A DNA stretch of 64,000 bases from JAWLHU01 sp049324875. Its GTDB lineage: Bacteria; Bacillota; Sulfobacillia; Symbiobacteriales; Symbiobacteriaceae. A program made the position numbers and the translations under genes. Positions 31,293 to 39,979 of this stretch are shown one piece after another; the stretch's first letter is position 1; every line of letters starts with the position of its first letter. The stretch covers positions 34,716 to 98,715 of the forward strand of contig JBMONC010000039.1 in NCBI GenBank assembly GCA_049324875.1. Reading direction: 5' to 3'. The notes beneath the pieces were generated by a model, which searched no databases, was not told the DNA's origin, and worked only from the letters and a program-made list of their open reading frames with translations.

Positions 31293-32111
31293 TTATCCCA
31301 GGCTCCGGACCGCCCGCAGGGCGGTCTGGAGCTGCTTCTCCAGCGTCTCGTAGGCGGCCCGGGCCCCCTCCAGCCGGGGCGTCAGGCCCGGGTCCAGCAG
31401 GATCGCCCCGGGGAACTCATGAGCAGCCAGCGCCCGCATCAACTCAAGCAGACCGGCCTGACCATCGCCGGGCAGGACCGGGCTGAAGCCGTTGCCCTGC
31501 AGGCGGATATCCCGCACCCGGACGGCGTGCAGGTGGCGCTGCACCGCTCTGTAGGCCGCCATCACCTCCTCGCCGCAGAGCGCTGAGGTGGACGGGTCCC
31601 AGGCGATCCTCAGGGCGTGATGCCCCACCGTCTTCACGATCAGGGCGGTGGCCGCAGCGCTGTCGGCCCAGGTGCCGATCTGGTTCTCCAGCGCCAGGGT
31701 CAGCCCCAGGTTCCCCGCCAGTTCCGCCGCCTCGGCCAGCACCTCCAGCGCCGCCTCCGGCACCGGGCCCGAGGCGTCAGCCGGCTTCAGCGGCGCCCCG
31801 ATCTGGACCGTCTGACTCTTCAGCAGCACCGCCAGGTGAAGGCTGGCGGGCAGGAGGATCCGCCGGTGGTACCGCATGGCCGGCTCCTCCAGCCCCACCT
31901 TGAAGGCCTGCGGGGCGATGGAGGCGACCCGCAGGTCCCAGCCCTCCAGCGTGGCGCAGAGCCCATCCAGGAACCCCGAGGAGAGGTCGGAGCCCACCGG
32001 CCCGTCGCCCACCACCCGGAGCGAGACCTGGCGGCCCCCCCAGGAGGCCACCTGTTCGCAGGCCGTATCAAGATCCCGGCTGATCTGGTCCGTGACTACC
32101 GCAATCTGCAC
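31293..32111 (-). CDS. Sugar phosphate isomerase/epimerase-like TIM-barrel protein
   Basis: 272 residues from GTG 32111 (AAAGGGGAG upstream). The pattern is that of the xylose isomerase-like/AP endonuclease 2 superfamily: LTLALENQIGTWAD with a metal-type Glu, LRIAWDPSTSALCGEE (Asp), HLHAVRVRDIRL (His) and PGAILLDPGL. The substrate is unknown and no sugar operon is nearby. Confidence 0.8.
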   Translation of the reverse strand: MQIAVVTDQISRDLDTACEQVASWGGRQVSLRVVGDGPVGSDLSSGFLDGLCATLEGWDLRVASIAPQAFKVGLEEPAMRYHRRILLPASLHLAVLLKSQTVQIGAPLKPADASGPVPEAALEVLAEAAELAGNLGLTLALENQIGTWADSAAATALIVKTVGHHALRIAWDPSTSALCGEEVMAAYRAVQRHLHAVRVRDIRLQGNGFSPVLPGDGQAGLLELMRALAAHEFPGAILLDPGLTPRLEGARAAYETLEKQLQTALRAVRSLG

Positions 32112-32263
32112 GGCAGTCTCCCCTTTCTTGTATATAGTTTGATCTCAAGTATATGATCCTTCTACAAAAGGACAAAATTCCCTGCCAATCCGGAGAAAAT
32201 TTTCCAGACACCTGCGAAACGGGTCGGGGCTGGCCGACGTCCAAGAGAGGGAGCCGAATCGTT

Positions 32264-32292
32264 TTGCCTGTTGTCTGCTTTTCTGCTATAGT
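32264..32292 (+). promoter_or_regulatory. Promoter of the second LCP gene
   Basis: TTGCCT (32264-32269), 17-bp spacer, TATAGT (32287-32292). Confidence 0.6.
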
Positions 32293-32322
32293 AGAGCAAG
32301 TCGGGCCGGAGGGGGGAGTCCC

Positions 32323-33771
32323 ATGTTCGAGGAGCGCCGAAACTGGTTGAGCTGGCTGCTGGCCGGCCTGATCGGCGTCGCGCTGATCGGGGGTCTCGCC
32401 TTCTACCGGCCATTCCAGGCGCCGGTTCAGGCGGTCGCCCCCGCCCTGGAACCGCCCCCGCCGCCCCCTCAGCTAGACTCCCTGGGCGAGGAGCGGAAGA
32501 CCTTCCTGGTGATGGGCGTCGACACCACCGAGCAGGAGTTCGGGCGGGCCGACTCCATGGTGGTCGTCTCCTACGATGCCAGGGGGCAGCGGATTGCGAT
32601 GCTCTCCATCCCCCGGGACACCTGGACGCTGATCCCCGGCCACGGCTACGACAAGATCAACCACGCGTACGCCTACGGGGGTCACCCCCTGGCGGTCGAC
32701 ACCGTGGAGCGGCTGCTGGGCATCGAGATCGACCACTGGGTCATCCTCTCCTTTGAGGGGTTCACCAACGTGGTGAACGCCGTGGGCGGCGTGGAGATCG
32801 ATGTGGAGAAGCGCATCTACTACGAGGACCCCTACGACGAGCGGATGGGCGAGGGCGGTCTGGTGATCGACATCCAGCCGGGCCTGCAGACCATGGACGG
32901 GCTGACCGCTCTCAAGTACGCCCGCTTCCGGGCCGACGAGGAGGGCGACCTGGGCCGGATGCGCCGGCAGCAGCAGGTGATCAAGGCGCTGATCCAGAAG
33001 GCGGCCACCCCGGCGATTCTGGCCAAGCTCCCGCAGCTGATCCCGGCCATGGCCAGCGCTGTCGGCACCGACCTCTCGGTGGCCGAGATGCTCCGGCTGG
33101 CCGCCACCGGGCGGGAGGCGCTGGGGAACCCGCTGGTGACGGGCAGCCTGGGGGGGAATGCCGCCCTGCTGGACGGCATCTTTTACCTGGCCACCGACAT
33201 CGTGGCCAGCCGGACCACCGCCTACGAAGTGCTGGTGGGCCGCCCGCCGGACGAGGCCTTCCTTGAGAGGGCCCGGGAGGAGCAGAAGGTGTACAGCGCC
33301 GCCCTCCAGGAGGCGATTGCCCGCTCGGAGGAGAACATGGTCGCCGCTGCCGGTGTGGAGCCGCGGGTGGGGACCGATGCCGGTGCCGCACCGGGCAATG
33401 CGGACCCGCCGGGCGACCAGAGCCAGGCCGGACCCAAGCCGGGGGGGGCCGACCCATCCGGGTCGGCGACCAGACCGGCGGGCCCCAAGGCGGAACTGAT
33501 CACCGTGGCGCTGGTCGACTCCACCGGCCAGGGGCTGGCCAAGGAGTACCTCCACCGGCTCCGGGCCGCCGGCTTCCGGGTCGTCCGGGTGACCCGCCTG
33601 GCCCGGCCCATCAAGACCACCGTGGTGATCGACCACGCCAATCAGCCCCAGGTGGAGGAGCGGCTCCGGGCGATCTTCCCCGACCTGCTCTATGCCGCGG
33701 CGCCCGATCCGAAGGCGGAGCAGTCGATGGAGATCATCCTGGGCACGGACCTGCTGGAGCGAAAGCCATAG
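32323..33771 (+). CDS. LCP family protein with LytR C-terminal domain
   Basis: 482 residues; ATG follows GGAGGGGGGAG. N-terminal membrane helix, Pro-rich spacer, then the LCP domain (about 55-280): FLVMGVDTTEQEFGRADSMVVVSYD, MLSIPRDTWTLIPG, KINHAYAYGG, VVNAVGGVEIDV, and KYARFRADEEGDLGRMRRQQQ. A Gly/Pro-rich linker (~345-385) leads to a LytR_C domain (ITVALVDSTGQGLAKEYLHRLRAAGFRVVRV ... SMEIILGTDLLE). Such proteins attach teichoic acid or capsule-like polymers to peptidoglycan. It has the fuller architecture of the two LCP proteins here. Confidence 0.94.
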   Translation: MFEERRNWLSWLLAGLIGVALIGGLAFYRPFQAPVQAVAPALEPPPPPPQLDSLGEERKTFLVMGVDTTEQEFGRADSMVVVSYDARGQRIAMLSIPRDTWTLIPGHGYDKINHAYAYGGHPLAVDTVERLLGIEIDHWVILSFEGFTNVVNAVGGVEIDVEKRIYYEDPYDERMGEGGLVIDIQPGLQTMDGLTALKYARFRADEEGDLGRMRRQQQVIKALIQKAATPAILAKLPQLIPAMASAVGTDLSVAEMLRLAATGREALGNPLVTGSLGGNAALLDGIFYLATDIVASRTTAYEVLVGRPPDEAFLERAREEQKVYSAALQEAIARSEENMVAAAGVEPRVGTDAGAAPGNADPPGDQSQAGPKPGGADPSGSATRPAGPKAELITVALVDSTGQGLAKEYLHRLRAAGFRVVRVTRLARPIKTTVVIDHANQPQVEERLRAIFPDLLYAAAPDPKAEQSMEIILGTDLLERKP

Positions 33772-33850
33772 ACGGCGAACAGACAAGACCAGGGCGGGTG
33801 ATCCCCCTGGTCTTTCTCTGGTCTTGCACAGCTGTGGGGTCGTTTTCTTG

Positions 33851-34070
33851 CCACGGATTACACGGATCACACGGAGGAAGACATAAAAGTGGTACAATGA
33901 TGGGGTTAACCCTTTTCATCAGTGCGGCTGGTGCGGTGCATCAGCACCTCGGATGAAAATAGGCACCGCACCCCATTTTCATCCATTAATAATCCGTTAA
34001 TCTGCGAAATCCACGGCGAAAAAACGACCCCACTGCTCTGCATGACCACCATTTTCAGGGGAATCCGTGG
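33851..34070. repeat. Palindromic intergenic repeat, copy 5
   Basis: Starts CCACGGATTACACGGATCA and ends TTTTCAGGGGAATCCGTGG, the extended arm. Internally it has diverged GGTGCGGTGC-type and GATGGGGTTAACCC modules and an inner arm near 33987-34018. Fills most of the 431-bp space between the LCP and PspC genes. Confidence 0.8.
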
Positions 34071-34202
34071 CAAGGATCATGGCCCCACTCCCCTGGTTGA
34101 CCGACATTCTTCGCGCCAGAGTGAAGGGTCTCCGCCCCGAGCAGCGTCATACTCCACAGAAGGGCTCCCCCAAGGGAGACCGTTGTCAGGAGGATGAAGC
34201 TG

Positions 34203-34640
34203 ATGCGTGAACTGCGAAAGTCGCTCGACCGGAAGCTCTTCGGCGTGGCTGCCGGCTTTGCCGAGTACTTTGAGATGGACCGGACCCTCTGGCGGGCCGG
34301 CTGGGTGGTGGGCTCGATCCTGCTGCCCCCGCTGGCCCTGGCCTACCTGATCCTGGCGATCGTGCTGCCCGAGGCCGTACCGGGACCCATCCCGACGCCG
34401 GCCCCGGCCCCGGCGCCGCCCCCGCCCCGGCAGCATCGCCGGATGACCAAGTCCCGGGACCGGTGGCTGGCCGGTGTGGCCGGCGGCGTGGCGGAGTACC
34501 TCGACCTCGACCCAGTGCTGGTGCGGGTGCTCTTCCTGGCCTCGCTCTTCCTCGGGGGGACCGGGCTGCTGCTCTACCTGGTCCTGGCGCTCCTGATGCC
34601 CGGGCCCGACTACAGCTACCAGCACTACCAGGCCCGATAA
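34203..34640 (+). CDS. Tandem PspC domain protein
   Basis: 145 residues from ATG 34203, which has AGGAGG 9 bp upstream; ATG 34194 touches that site directly. Two PspC units: KSLDRKLFGVAAGFAEYFEMDRTLWRAGWVV ... YLILAIVLPE and KSRDRWLAGVAGGVAEYLDLDPVLVRVLFLA ... YLVLALLMPG, joined by a Pro-rich linker. PspC domains are membrane proteins of envelope stress systems. Two copies in one chain is a less common form. Confidence 0.88.
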   Translation: MRELRKSLDRKLFGVAAGFAEYFEMDRTLWRAGWVVGSILLPPLALAYLILAIVLPEAVPGPIPTPAPAPAPPPPRQHRRMTKSRDRWLAGVAGGVAEYLDLDPVLVRVLFLASLFLGGTGLLLYLVLALLMPGPDYSYQHYQAR

Positions 34641-34686
34641 GATCGAGAGGCCGGGCTCCCGCCATGGGGGCCCGGCCGCTGCCGCT

Positions 34687-35666
34687 CTACGGGTAGACAT
34701 AGGGATCGACCGGCTTCTCCACCGGCGTCGCCTTTTCGATCTTCAGCCGGAGGGTGGTCTTCTCCCGGTAGAGGAAGGGCTCCAGCTGTCCCTCCACCCG
34801 GTACCAGAGGTCCTGGTTGGGCCGGTCGGTCTGGCCGGGGAGGTAGGCGACCAGGCCGTCGGGATAGGCGTGGGCCACGTGGCAGGTGACCACCAGCCGG
34901 ACCACGGCGAAGTAGGGGGCGGTGATATCCGGCGGGTGGAAGACGAAGCCCTCCATCGCCACCCGCCTGCCGGCGTACTTCTCCGGGTAGTCGTAGAGCT
35001 CAAACATCATCTGCACATAGTTCTGCGGGGTGATGGTGAGCACCTCTTCCGCCGGAGCGGGTGCCGGAGCGGGAGCGGGTGCCGGCTGCGGCTCCGGGGC
35101 CGGACCCGCTCCCGGTCCTTCCGCCTGACTGCCCCCCTGTCCGGCAGGGGGGGGCTCCTGGGCCGGCGGCGGCTGGGCGGGCCCAGGCGCNNNNNNNNNN
35201 CCTGGGCGGGGGGTGCGGGCTGGGTGGGCGCCGGGCTGGAGCCAGGGGTGGGCGCCGGGGCCGAGGGGCTCTCTGCCGCCAGGGCGGGGCTGGTGTTCTC
35301 TGCCCGGCCGCTGGACCGGTTGGTCACGTTCAGCCCCTGCTTGGCGGCCAGGTCCGATCCGAAGGTGTGGGGCTGCAGGAGGAAGCCTGTGCAGATCACG
35401 GCGGCCATCGCCGTGTAGAGCCGGTAGCGGAAGCTCGGCAGGTGGCCCACCGTCCCCCGCAGCCAGCGGCGCAGCTGGCCGGCCGCCATCAGCGTCAGAC
35501 CGATGGCGGCGCTGGCGGTGAACCAGGTGAACCTGGGGTGGATGTACTGCTGCAGCTGCCCCGTCATCACCAGCTTGACCAGGAAGCCGGTCAGGGCCAG
35601 GAGCAGCACCGCCCGCATCAGGGCGTTGTTGTCACGGATCCTCGCCATCCGCAGTTCCAGGTCCAT
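34687..35666 (-). CDS. TIGR03943/DUF1980 family protein, partner of the zinc-locus permease (interrupted by a 10-N gap)
   Basis: ATG 35666 lies a few bases after the permease stop. The N-terminal part (MDLELRMARIRDNNALMRAVLLLALTG, IHPRFTWFTASAAIGL) has membrane segments. A Pro/Ala-rich linker contains the N run. The conserved C-terminal domain follows (ILTITPQNYVQMMFELYDYPEKYAGRRVAMEGFVFHPP ... VVTCHVAHAYPDGLVAYLPG ... EKPVDPYVYP). The two halves are in different frames. The total of 980 bp is one short of 327 codons, so the true gap probably differs from 10 bases; this is an assembly effect, not a proven frameshift. These proteins pair with DUF318 permeases, often near Zur. Confidence 0.82.
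35191..35200. other. Assembly gap of 10 N inside the TIGR03943 gene
   Basis: Ten unknown bases in a low-complexity Pro/Ala/Gly-coding stretch. Confidence 0.99.
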
Positions 35667-35670
35667 GGCG

Positions 35671-36660
35671 CTACCCTCCCCAGCTGACCGTGTAGTTCAG
35701 GATGATGGTCAGCACCGCCGTCAGGGTGATGATCGTCACGTTCAGGAAGAGAACGAACCGCCGCTGGAAGGCGGAGTACATCATCAGGGTGTTCTTCAGG
35801 TCGGTCATGGGCCCGGCCACCAGGAAGGCCAGCAGCGCCCCCGGGGTGAAGGTGGAGGCAAAGGCGGCGGCGACGAAGGCGTCGGCCTCCGAGCAGATGC
35901 AGAGCAGGAAGGCGAAGGCGATCATCACGATGACGGAGATGACCGGCCCCTGCCCCACCGCCTCCAGCATCTCCCGGCTGATCAGCGCCTGGGAGATGGC
36001 CGCCAGCCCCGCCCCGATGATGAAGTACTTGGCCACATCGAAAAACTCGGCGGCCGCGTGGTCCAGCACCGCCTGGAGCTTTTCCCCCAAGGGTTGGGCG
36101 GCATGTTGGTGCTCGTGGTGGTCGTGGCCGCAGTCGCAGGCGGCACCCTCGGCGGTGACCGCCACCTCGTGGTCGGCGTGGAGGACGGAGTAGTCGGAGC
36201 CGCGGCGGATGCCGTAGTAGATGAGGAGGCCGATGATCACCGAGACCACGTAGGCGATGCCCGCCCGCCAGAGCAGCATCTCCCGGGCGAAGGGGAAGGC
36301 CAGGTAGGTCGAGTAGAGGGAGAGGGGGTTGAGGATCGGGTTGGAGAGCATGAAGGTGATCGCCGCCCCCGCCGGCACCCCCTTCTGGATCATCCGCCGG
36401 GCGACCGGGATGATCCCGCATTCGCACATCGGCACCACCAGCCCCAGCAGGGGGGCGAGGAGCACGCCCAGCACGCTGCCCCTGGGCACCAGGCGGACGA
36501 TGGCATCCTTGGAGACGAAGACCTCCAGGACCGCCGAGGCAAAGGCGGCGATCACCATGAAGGGCAGCGCGCCCACCAGCACGCTGAAGAAGGAGGTGGT
36601 CAGGGCCGGCAGGGCGGGAGCGATCTGCTCCCAGAGCAGGCCGAACCACTTCACAAGCAT
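35671..36660 (-). CDS. DUF318 (YcgR/YraQ-like) permease with His-rich loop
   Basis: 329 residues with about eight membrane segments. Signatures are VVPMCECGIIPVARRMIQKGVPAGAAITFMLSNPILNP and LLCICSEADAFVAAAFASTF, both carrying Cys/Glu residues suited to a metal. The cytoplasmic loop ACDCGHDHHEHQHAA is histidine-rich, as in metal transporters. It is translated together with the TIGR03943 protein and is divergent from a Fur/Zur gene and the znu genes. Zinc transport is therefore a good inference; the ion is not proven. Confidence 0.85.
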   Translation of the reverse strand: MLVKWFGLLWEQIAPALPALTTSFFSVLVGALPFMVIAAFASAVLEVFVSKDAIVRLVPRGSVLGVLLAPLLGLVVPMCECGIIPVARRMIQKGVPAGAAITFMLSNPILNPLSLYSTYLAFPFAREMLLWRAGIAYVVSVIIGLLIYYGIRRGSDYSVLHADHEVAVTAEGAACDCGHDHHEHQHAAQPLGEKLQAVLDHAAAEFFDVAKYFIIGAGLAAISQALISREMLEAVGQGPVISVIVMIAFAFLLCICSEADAFVAAAFASTFTPGALLAFLVAGPMTDLKNTLMMYSAFQRRFVLFLNVTIITLTAVLTIILNYTVSWGG

Positions 36661-36698
36661 CTCAAGCAGCAGGGGGAACCCTCCTCACACGGTTGGTC

Positions 36699-36727
36699 TT
36701 GACAGGGGGTTGCCGCAGGGGTACACT
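36699..36727 (+). promoter_or_regulatory. Promoter of the Fur/Zur gene
   Basis: TTGACA (36699-36704), 17-bp spacer, TACACT (36722-36727). Confidence 0.65.
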
Positions 36728-36730
36728 ACA

Positions 36731-36752
36731 TAGGAATTTTCCTAGATTCTAG
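36731..36752. promoter_or_regulatory. Probable Zur operator (two adjacent palindromes)
   Basis: TAGGAA-TT-TTCCTA (36731-36744) is followed by CTAGA-T-TCTAG (36742-36752). They cover the expected transcription start of the Fur-family gene and could also act on the divergent permease. Confidence 0.55.
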
Positions 36753-36775
36753 TCCGGGGTCGGGAGGCGGAACCG

Positions 36776-37213
36776 ATGACCGTCGATCAGATCATGCAGC
36801 AATTGAAGCAGATGGGTTGTAAGCTGACGCCCCAGCGGCGGATGATCGTCGAGGCGATGGTGGAGGCGGGCGACCAGCAGCTGACCGCCGACGAGATCTA
36901 CCAGCGGGTCCGGGCCACCTATCCCGAGGTTGGCCTGGATACCATATACCGGAATCTCCGCCTGCTTGTCAAGCTGAACGTGGTCGATGAGGTGAAGCTG
37001 CCCGGCAAGCTGGCCCAGTACTCCTTCAACCAGCAGGCCCACGCCCACGGCCTGATCTGCCTGGACTGCGGGGCAGAGATCCCCCTGGGCCACTGCCCGA
37101 TCAAGGAGCTGGAGACGGTGGCCCGGGAGGAGCACGGGTTCATTATCTCCTCGCACCGGATCGAGCTCTTCGGGTACTGCCCCAGGTGTGCCGAGTCCCG
37201 GCCTCTATCGTAA
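36776..37213 (+). CDS. zur: Fur family regulator, probably Zur
   Basis: 145 residues; ATG follows GGGAGGCGG. Winged helix LTPQRRMIVEAMVEAG ... TADEIYQRVRATYPEVGLDTIYRNLRLL, then the regulatory metal region FNQQAHAHGLICLDCG with a CxxC, and a second CxxC in FGYCPRC that completes the structural zinc site. Its position between a metal permease and znuACB makes Zur the likely identity; Fur or PerR is not excluded from the protein alone. It lies behind its own palindromic operator, suggesting autoregulation. Confidence 0.88.
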   Translation: MTVDQIMQQLKQMGCKLTPQRRMIVEAMVEAGDQQLTADEIYQRVRATYPEVGLDTIYRNLRLLVKLNVVDEVKLPGKLAQYSFNQQAHAHGLICLDCGAEIPLGHCPIKELETVAREEHGFIISSHRIELFGYCPRCAESRPLS

Positions 37214-37270
37214 CACATGGAACGCCTATGTGAAATCAGGATTCAGCTGGGCAAACAATAAAAATACTAC

Positions 37271-37300
37271 TTGACGTGGATTCATAGTTGGGTGCAGAAT
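37271..37300 (+). promoter_or_regulatory. Possible znuACB promoter
   Basis: TTGACG (37271-37276) and CAGAAT (37295-37300) with an 18-bp spacer. The spacer contains GGATTCATAG, similar to part of the operator before the Fur gene. Confidence 0.4.
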
Positions 37301-37364
37301 CTCCTCAAGGGAGGCAGCCTGCCCTGGGATCTGCCCTGCCCGATCATGAGGAGGAATCCAAGCG

Positions 37365-38324
37365 ATGCGGATTTCGATGAGATGGGCGGCCCTCGCCCTG
37401 GTCCTGTTCCTGCTGGCCGGCTGCGGTGGCGCCGGCAAGGCGCCCGCCTTTGCGGAGTCCGGCGGGCTGAAGGTGGCGACCAGCTTCTACCCGCTCTATG
37501 AGTTCGCCCGGGTGGTGGGCGGCGAGAAGATCGACCTGATCAACCTGGTGCCCCCCGGCACCGAGCCCCATGACTGGGAGCCCACCGCCGGCCACATCAA
37601 GGCGCTGAACAGCGCCCAGGTCTTCCTTTACAACGGCGCCGGCATGGAGCACTGGGTGGAGAAGACGGTCAAGTCGCTCCAGAACAGCTCCCTGGCGGTG
37701 GTGGAGGCCAGCCGGGGCTTTGCGCTGCTGGAGGGCGCCCCGGAGGATGAGCACGGCCATGCCGGCGAGAAGGATGAGCACGGCCACGGGGCGGAGGAGT
37801 TCGACCCGCACATCTGGCTCGACCCGCGGGGCGCCATTCACATGGTGGAGCAGATCCGCGATGCCTTTGTCCAGGCGGATGCCGCCAACAAGGCGCTCTA
37901 CGAGGCGAACGCCGCCGCTCAGATCGCCAAGCTGAAGGCGCTGGACGCCGAGTTTGCGCAGGGGCTGGCCCAGTGCAGCAGCCGCGAGTTCTTCACCTCC
38001 CATGCCGCCTTCGGCTACCTGGCCCACCGCTACGGCCTGGAGCAGCACGCCATCATGGGGCTCGCTCCCGATGCCGAACCGACGCCCAAGGAGCTGCAGG
38101 AGATCGTCGCGGAGGCCCGGGAGCACAACGTCAAGTACATCTTCTTCGAGACCCTGGTCAGCGACAAGGTGGCCAAGGTGGTCGCTCAGGAGATCGGCGC
38201 CCAGACCCTGGTGCTCAACCCGTTTGAGGGGCTGACCGATGAGGAGATCAAGGCGGGCAAGGACTACCTGGCCGTGATGCGGGAGAACCTGACCAATCTC
38301 AAGACCGCCCTGGACTGCAAGTAG
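37365..38324 (+). CDS. znuA: Zinc ABC transporter, substrate-binding lipoprotein
   Basis: 319 residues; ATG has GGAGGAA 9 bp upstream. Lipoprotein signal WAALALVLFLLAGC. The cluster A-I binding protein motifs are present: ATSFYPLYEFARVVGG, the first His in PPGTEPHDWEPT, the His-rich loop EDEHGHAGEKDEHGHG, DPHIWLDPR, FFTSHAAFGYLAHRYG and VLNPFEGLTDEE. The acidic His-rich loop is typical of zinc rather than manganese carriers. First gene of a three-gene operon. Confidence 0.95.
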   Translation: MRISMRWAALALVLFLLAGCGGAGKAPAFAESGGLKVATSFYPLYEFARVVGGEKIDLINLVPPGTEPHDWEPTAGHIKALNSAQVFLYNGAGMEHWVEKTVKSLQNSSLAVVEASRGFALLEGAPEDEHGHAGEKDEHGHGAEEFDPHIWLDPRGAIHMVEQIRDAFVQADAANKALYEANAAAQIAKLKALDAEFAQGLAQCSSREFFTSHAAFGYLAHRYGLEQHAIMGLAPDAEPTPKELQEIVAEAREHNVKYIFFETLVSDKVAKVVAQEIGAQTLVLNPFEGLTDEEIKAGKDYLAVMRENLTNLKTALDCK

Positions 38325-38338
38325 AGGTGTGAACCAGC

Positions 38339-39103
38339 ATGACCAGACCACCGCTCGTCCACCTGCGGGATGTCAGCTTCGGATACAACGGCGATCTGGT
38401 GCTTGACGCCGTGAACCTCACGGTGGAACGGGGGTCCTACCTCGGCCTGATCGGGCCCAACGGATCGGGCAAGACCACGCTGCTGAAGCTGATCCTGGGG
38501 CTCTTGCCCACCCCGAAGGGCGGGGTGATCGAGCTCTTCGGGACCCCGATCCAGCGCTTTTCGGAATGGTGGCGGATCGGCTATGTCGCCCAGAAGGCGG
38601 CCTCCTTCAACACCGGCTTTCCGGCCACGGTGGAGGAGGTGGTCTTCACCGGGCGGGCGCCCCGGCGCGGCCTCCTCCGCTCCTTCACCGGCGAGGATCG
38701 GGCAGCGGTCCACGAGGCGCTGGCCCGGGTGGGGATGCTCGATCTGAAGGACCGGCTGATTGGCCGGCTCTCCGGCGGCCAGCAGCAGCGGGTCTTCATC
38801 GCCCGGGCGCTGGTCAGCCAGCCGGAGCTTCTGATCCTGGACGAGCCGACGGTCGGGGTGGACGCCAGCGCCGAGGCGCAGTTTTACACGCTGCTCCGGA
38901 GCCTGCGCAAGGAGATGGGGCTGACGGTGATCCTGGTCTCCCACGATATTGGGGCGGTGGGCCACGAGGTGACCAGCCTGGCCTGTCTGAACCGAAAGCT
39001 CTTCTACCACGGTTCCCCCGACGCGTTCGGGACCGACGAGCAGCTCTGCGAGCTGTACGGCCACCACGTCCACCGGATCCGGCATCACCACCATCACCAG
39101 TAG
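38339..39103 (+). CDS. znuC: Zinc ABC transporter, ATP-binding protein
   Basis: 254 residues. Walker A GPNGSGKTT, Q-loop YVAQKAASF, signature LSGGQQQRVFIARAL, Walker B LLILDEPTVGVD and H-loop LVSHDIGAV. A natural C-terminal His run (HHVHRIRHHHHHQ) may bind metal. It lies 14 bp after znuA and powers zinc import with ZnuB. Confidence 0.95.
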   Translation: MTRPPLVHLRDVSFGYNGDLVLDAVNLTVERGSYLGLIGPNGSGKTTLLKLILGLLPTPKGGVIELFGTPIQRFSEWWRIGYVAQKAASFNTGFPATVEEVVFTGRAPRRGLLRSFTGEDRAAVHEALARVGMLDLKDRLIGRLSGGQQQRVFIARALVSQPELLILDEPTVGVDASAEAQFYTLLRSLRKEMGLTVILVSHDIGAVGHEVTSLACLNRKLFYHGSPDAFGTDEQLCELYGHHVHRIRHHHHHQ

Positions 39104-39115
39104 GGGGGAAGCGGC

Positions 39116-39925
39116 GTGCTGGAGCTCTTCTCCATGGCCTTTATGCAGCGGGCGCTGCTGGCCGGCCTGATCGTGGCCGTGGTCAGCCCGGCCATCGGCC
39201 TCTTCCTGGTGCTGCGCCGGCTCTCGATGTTCGGCGACACCCTGGCCCATATCTCCCTGGCGGGGGTCGCGGCCGGGATGCTCTCGGGCATCTACCCGGT
39301 GGTGAGCGGGCTGCTCTTCGCCGTGGGCGCCTCCCTGGGCATGGATTGGCTCCGCCAGTCCTACCGCCGGTACAGCGAGCTCTCGGTCTCCATCGCCCTG
39401 GCCGGCTCCCTGGCGCTGGCGGTGGTGCTGCTCTCCATGGTCCCGGGGAGCGGGGCCGATGTGATGGCCTACCTCTTCGGCTCCATCGTGACGGTGACCA
39501 GCACCGACCTCTGGCTGGTGGGCGGTCTGGGGCTGGTGGTGCTGCTGACCCTGGCCGGGCTCTATAAGGAGCTGCTCTCCGTCACCTTCGACGAGGAGTT
39601 CGCCCGGATCGGCGGACTGCCCGTCCGGCTGGTCAACACGGTCTTCATCGCCCTGACGGCGCTGACCATCGGGCTGACCATGCGGGTGGTGGGGGTGCTG
39701 CTGGTCTCCTCGCTGATGGTGGTGCCGGTGGCGACGGCGCTCCAGCTGGCCCGCTCCTTCCGGGGCGCCCTGCTCTGGGCGATCGCCGTGGGCGTCGTCT
39801 CGGTGATGGGCGGCCTGGTGATCGCCTACTACCTGAACTCCGCCCCCGGCGGCACCGTGGTGCTGACCGCCGTGGCGATCCTGCTGGCGGTGGTCGGCTA
39901 CAAGCGGCTCCGTGGTCTGGAATAA
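39116..39925 (+). CDS. znuB: Zinc ABC transporter, permease
   Basis: 269 residues, about eight membrane segments; GTG follows AGGGGGGAAG. ABC-3 family signatures: LVLRRLSMFGDTLAHISLAGVAAGML near the N-terminus, LLSVTFDEEFARIGGLPVRLVN and VVGVLLVSSLMVVPVATALQLARSF. It ends the operon before a hairpin. Confidence 0.95.
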   Translation: MLELFSMAFMQRALLAGLIVAVVSPAIGLFLVLRRLSMFGDTLAHISLAGVAAGMLSGIYPVVSGLLFAVGASLGMDWLRQSYRRYSELSVSIALAGSLALAVVLLSMVPGSGADVMAYLFGSIVTVTSTDLWLVGGLGLVVLLTLAGLYKELLSVTFDEEFARIGGLPVRLVNTVFIALTALTIGLTMRVVGVLLVSSLMVVPVATALQLARSFRGALLWAIAVGVVSVMGGLVIAYYLNSAPGGTVVLTAVAILLAVVGYKRLRGLE

Positions 39926-39940
39926 GCGAGCCTCAAGATC

Positions 39941-39979
39941 GGCCACCCTATCCTCAGCGAGTGAGGAGGGGTGGCCTTT
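39941..39979 (+). terminator. Hairpin after znuB that includes the next gene's ribosome-binding site
   Basis: GGCCACCC (39941-39948) pairs with GGGTGGCC (39969-39976), and TCCTCA (39951-39956) with TGAGGA (39962-39967); TTT follows. The right strand contains the GAGGAGGGG used by the next gene, so folding would hide it. Confidence 0.6.
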
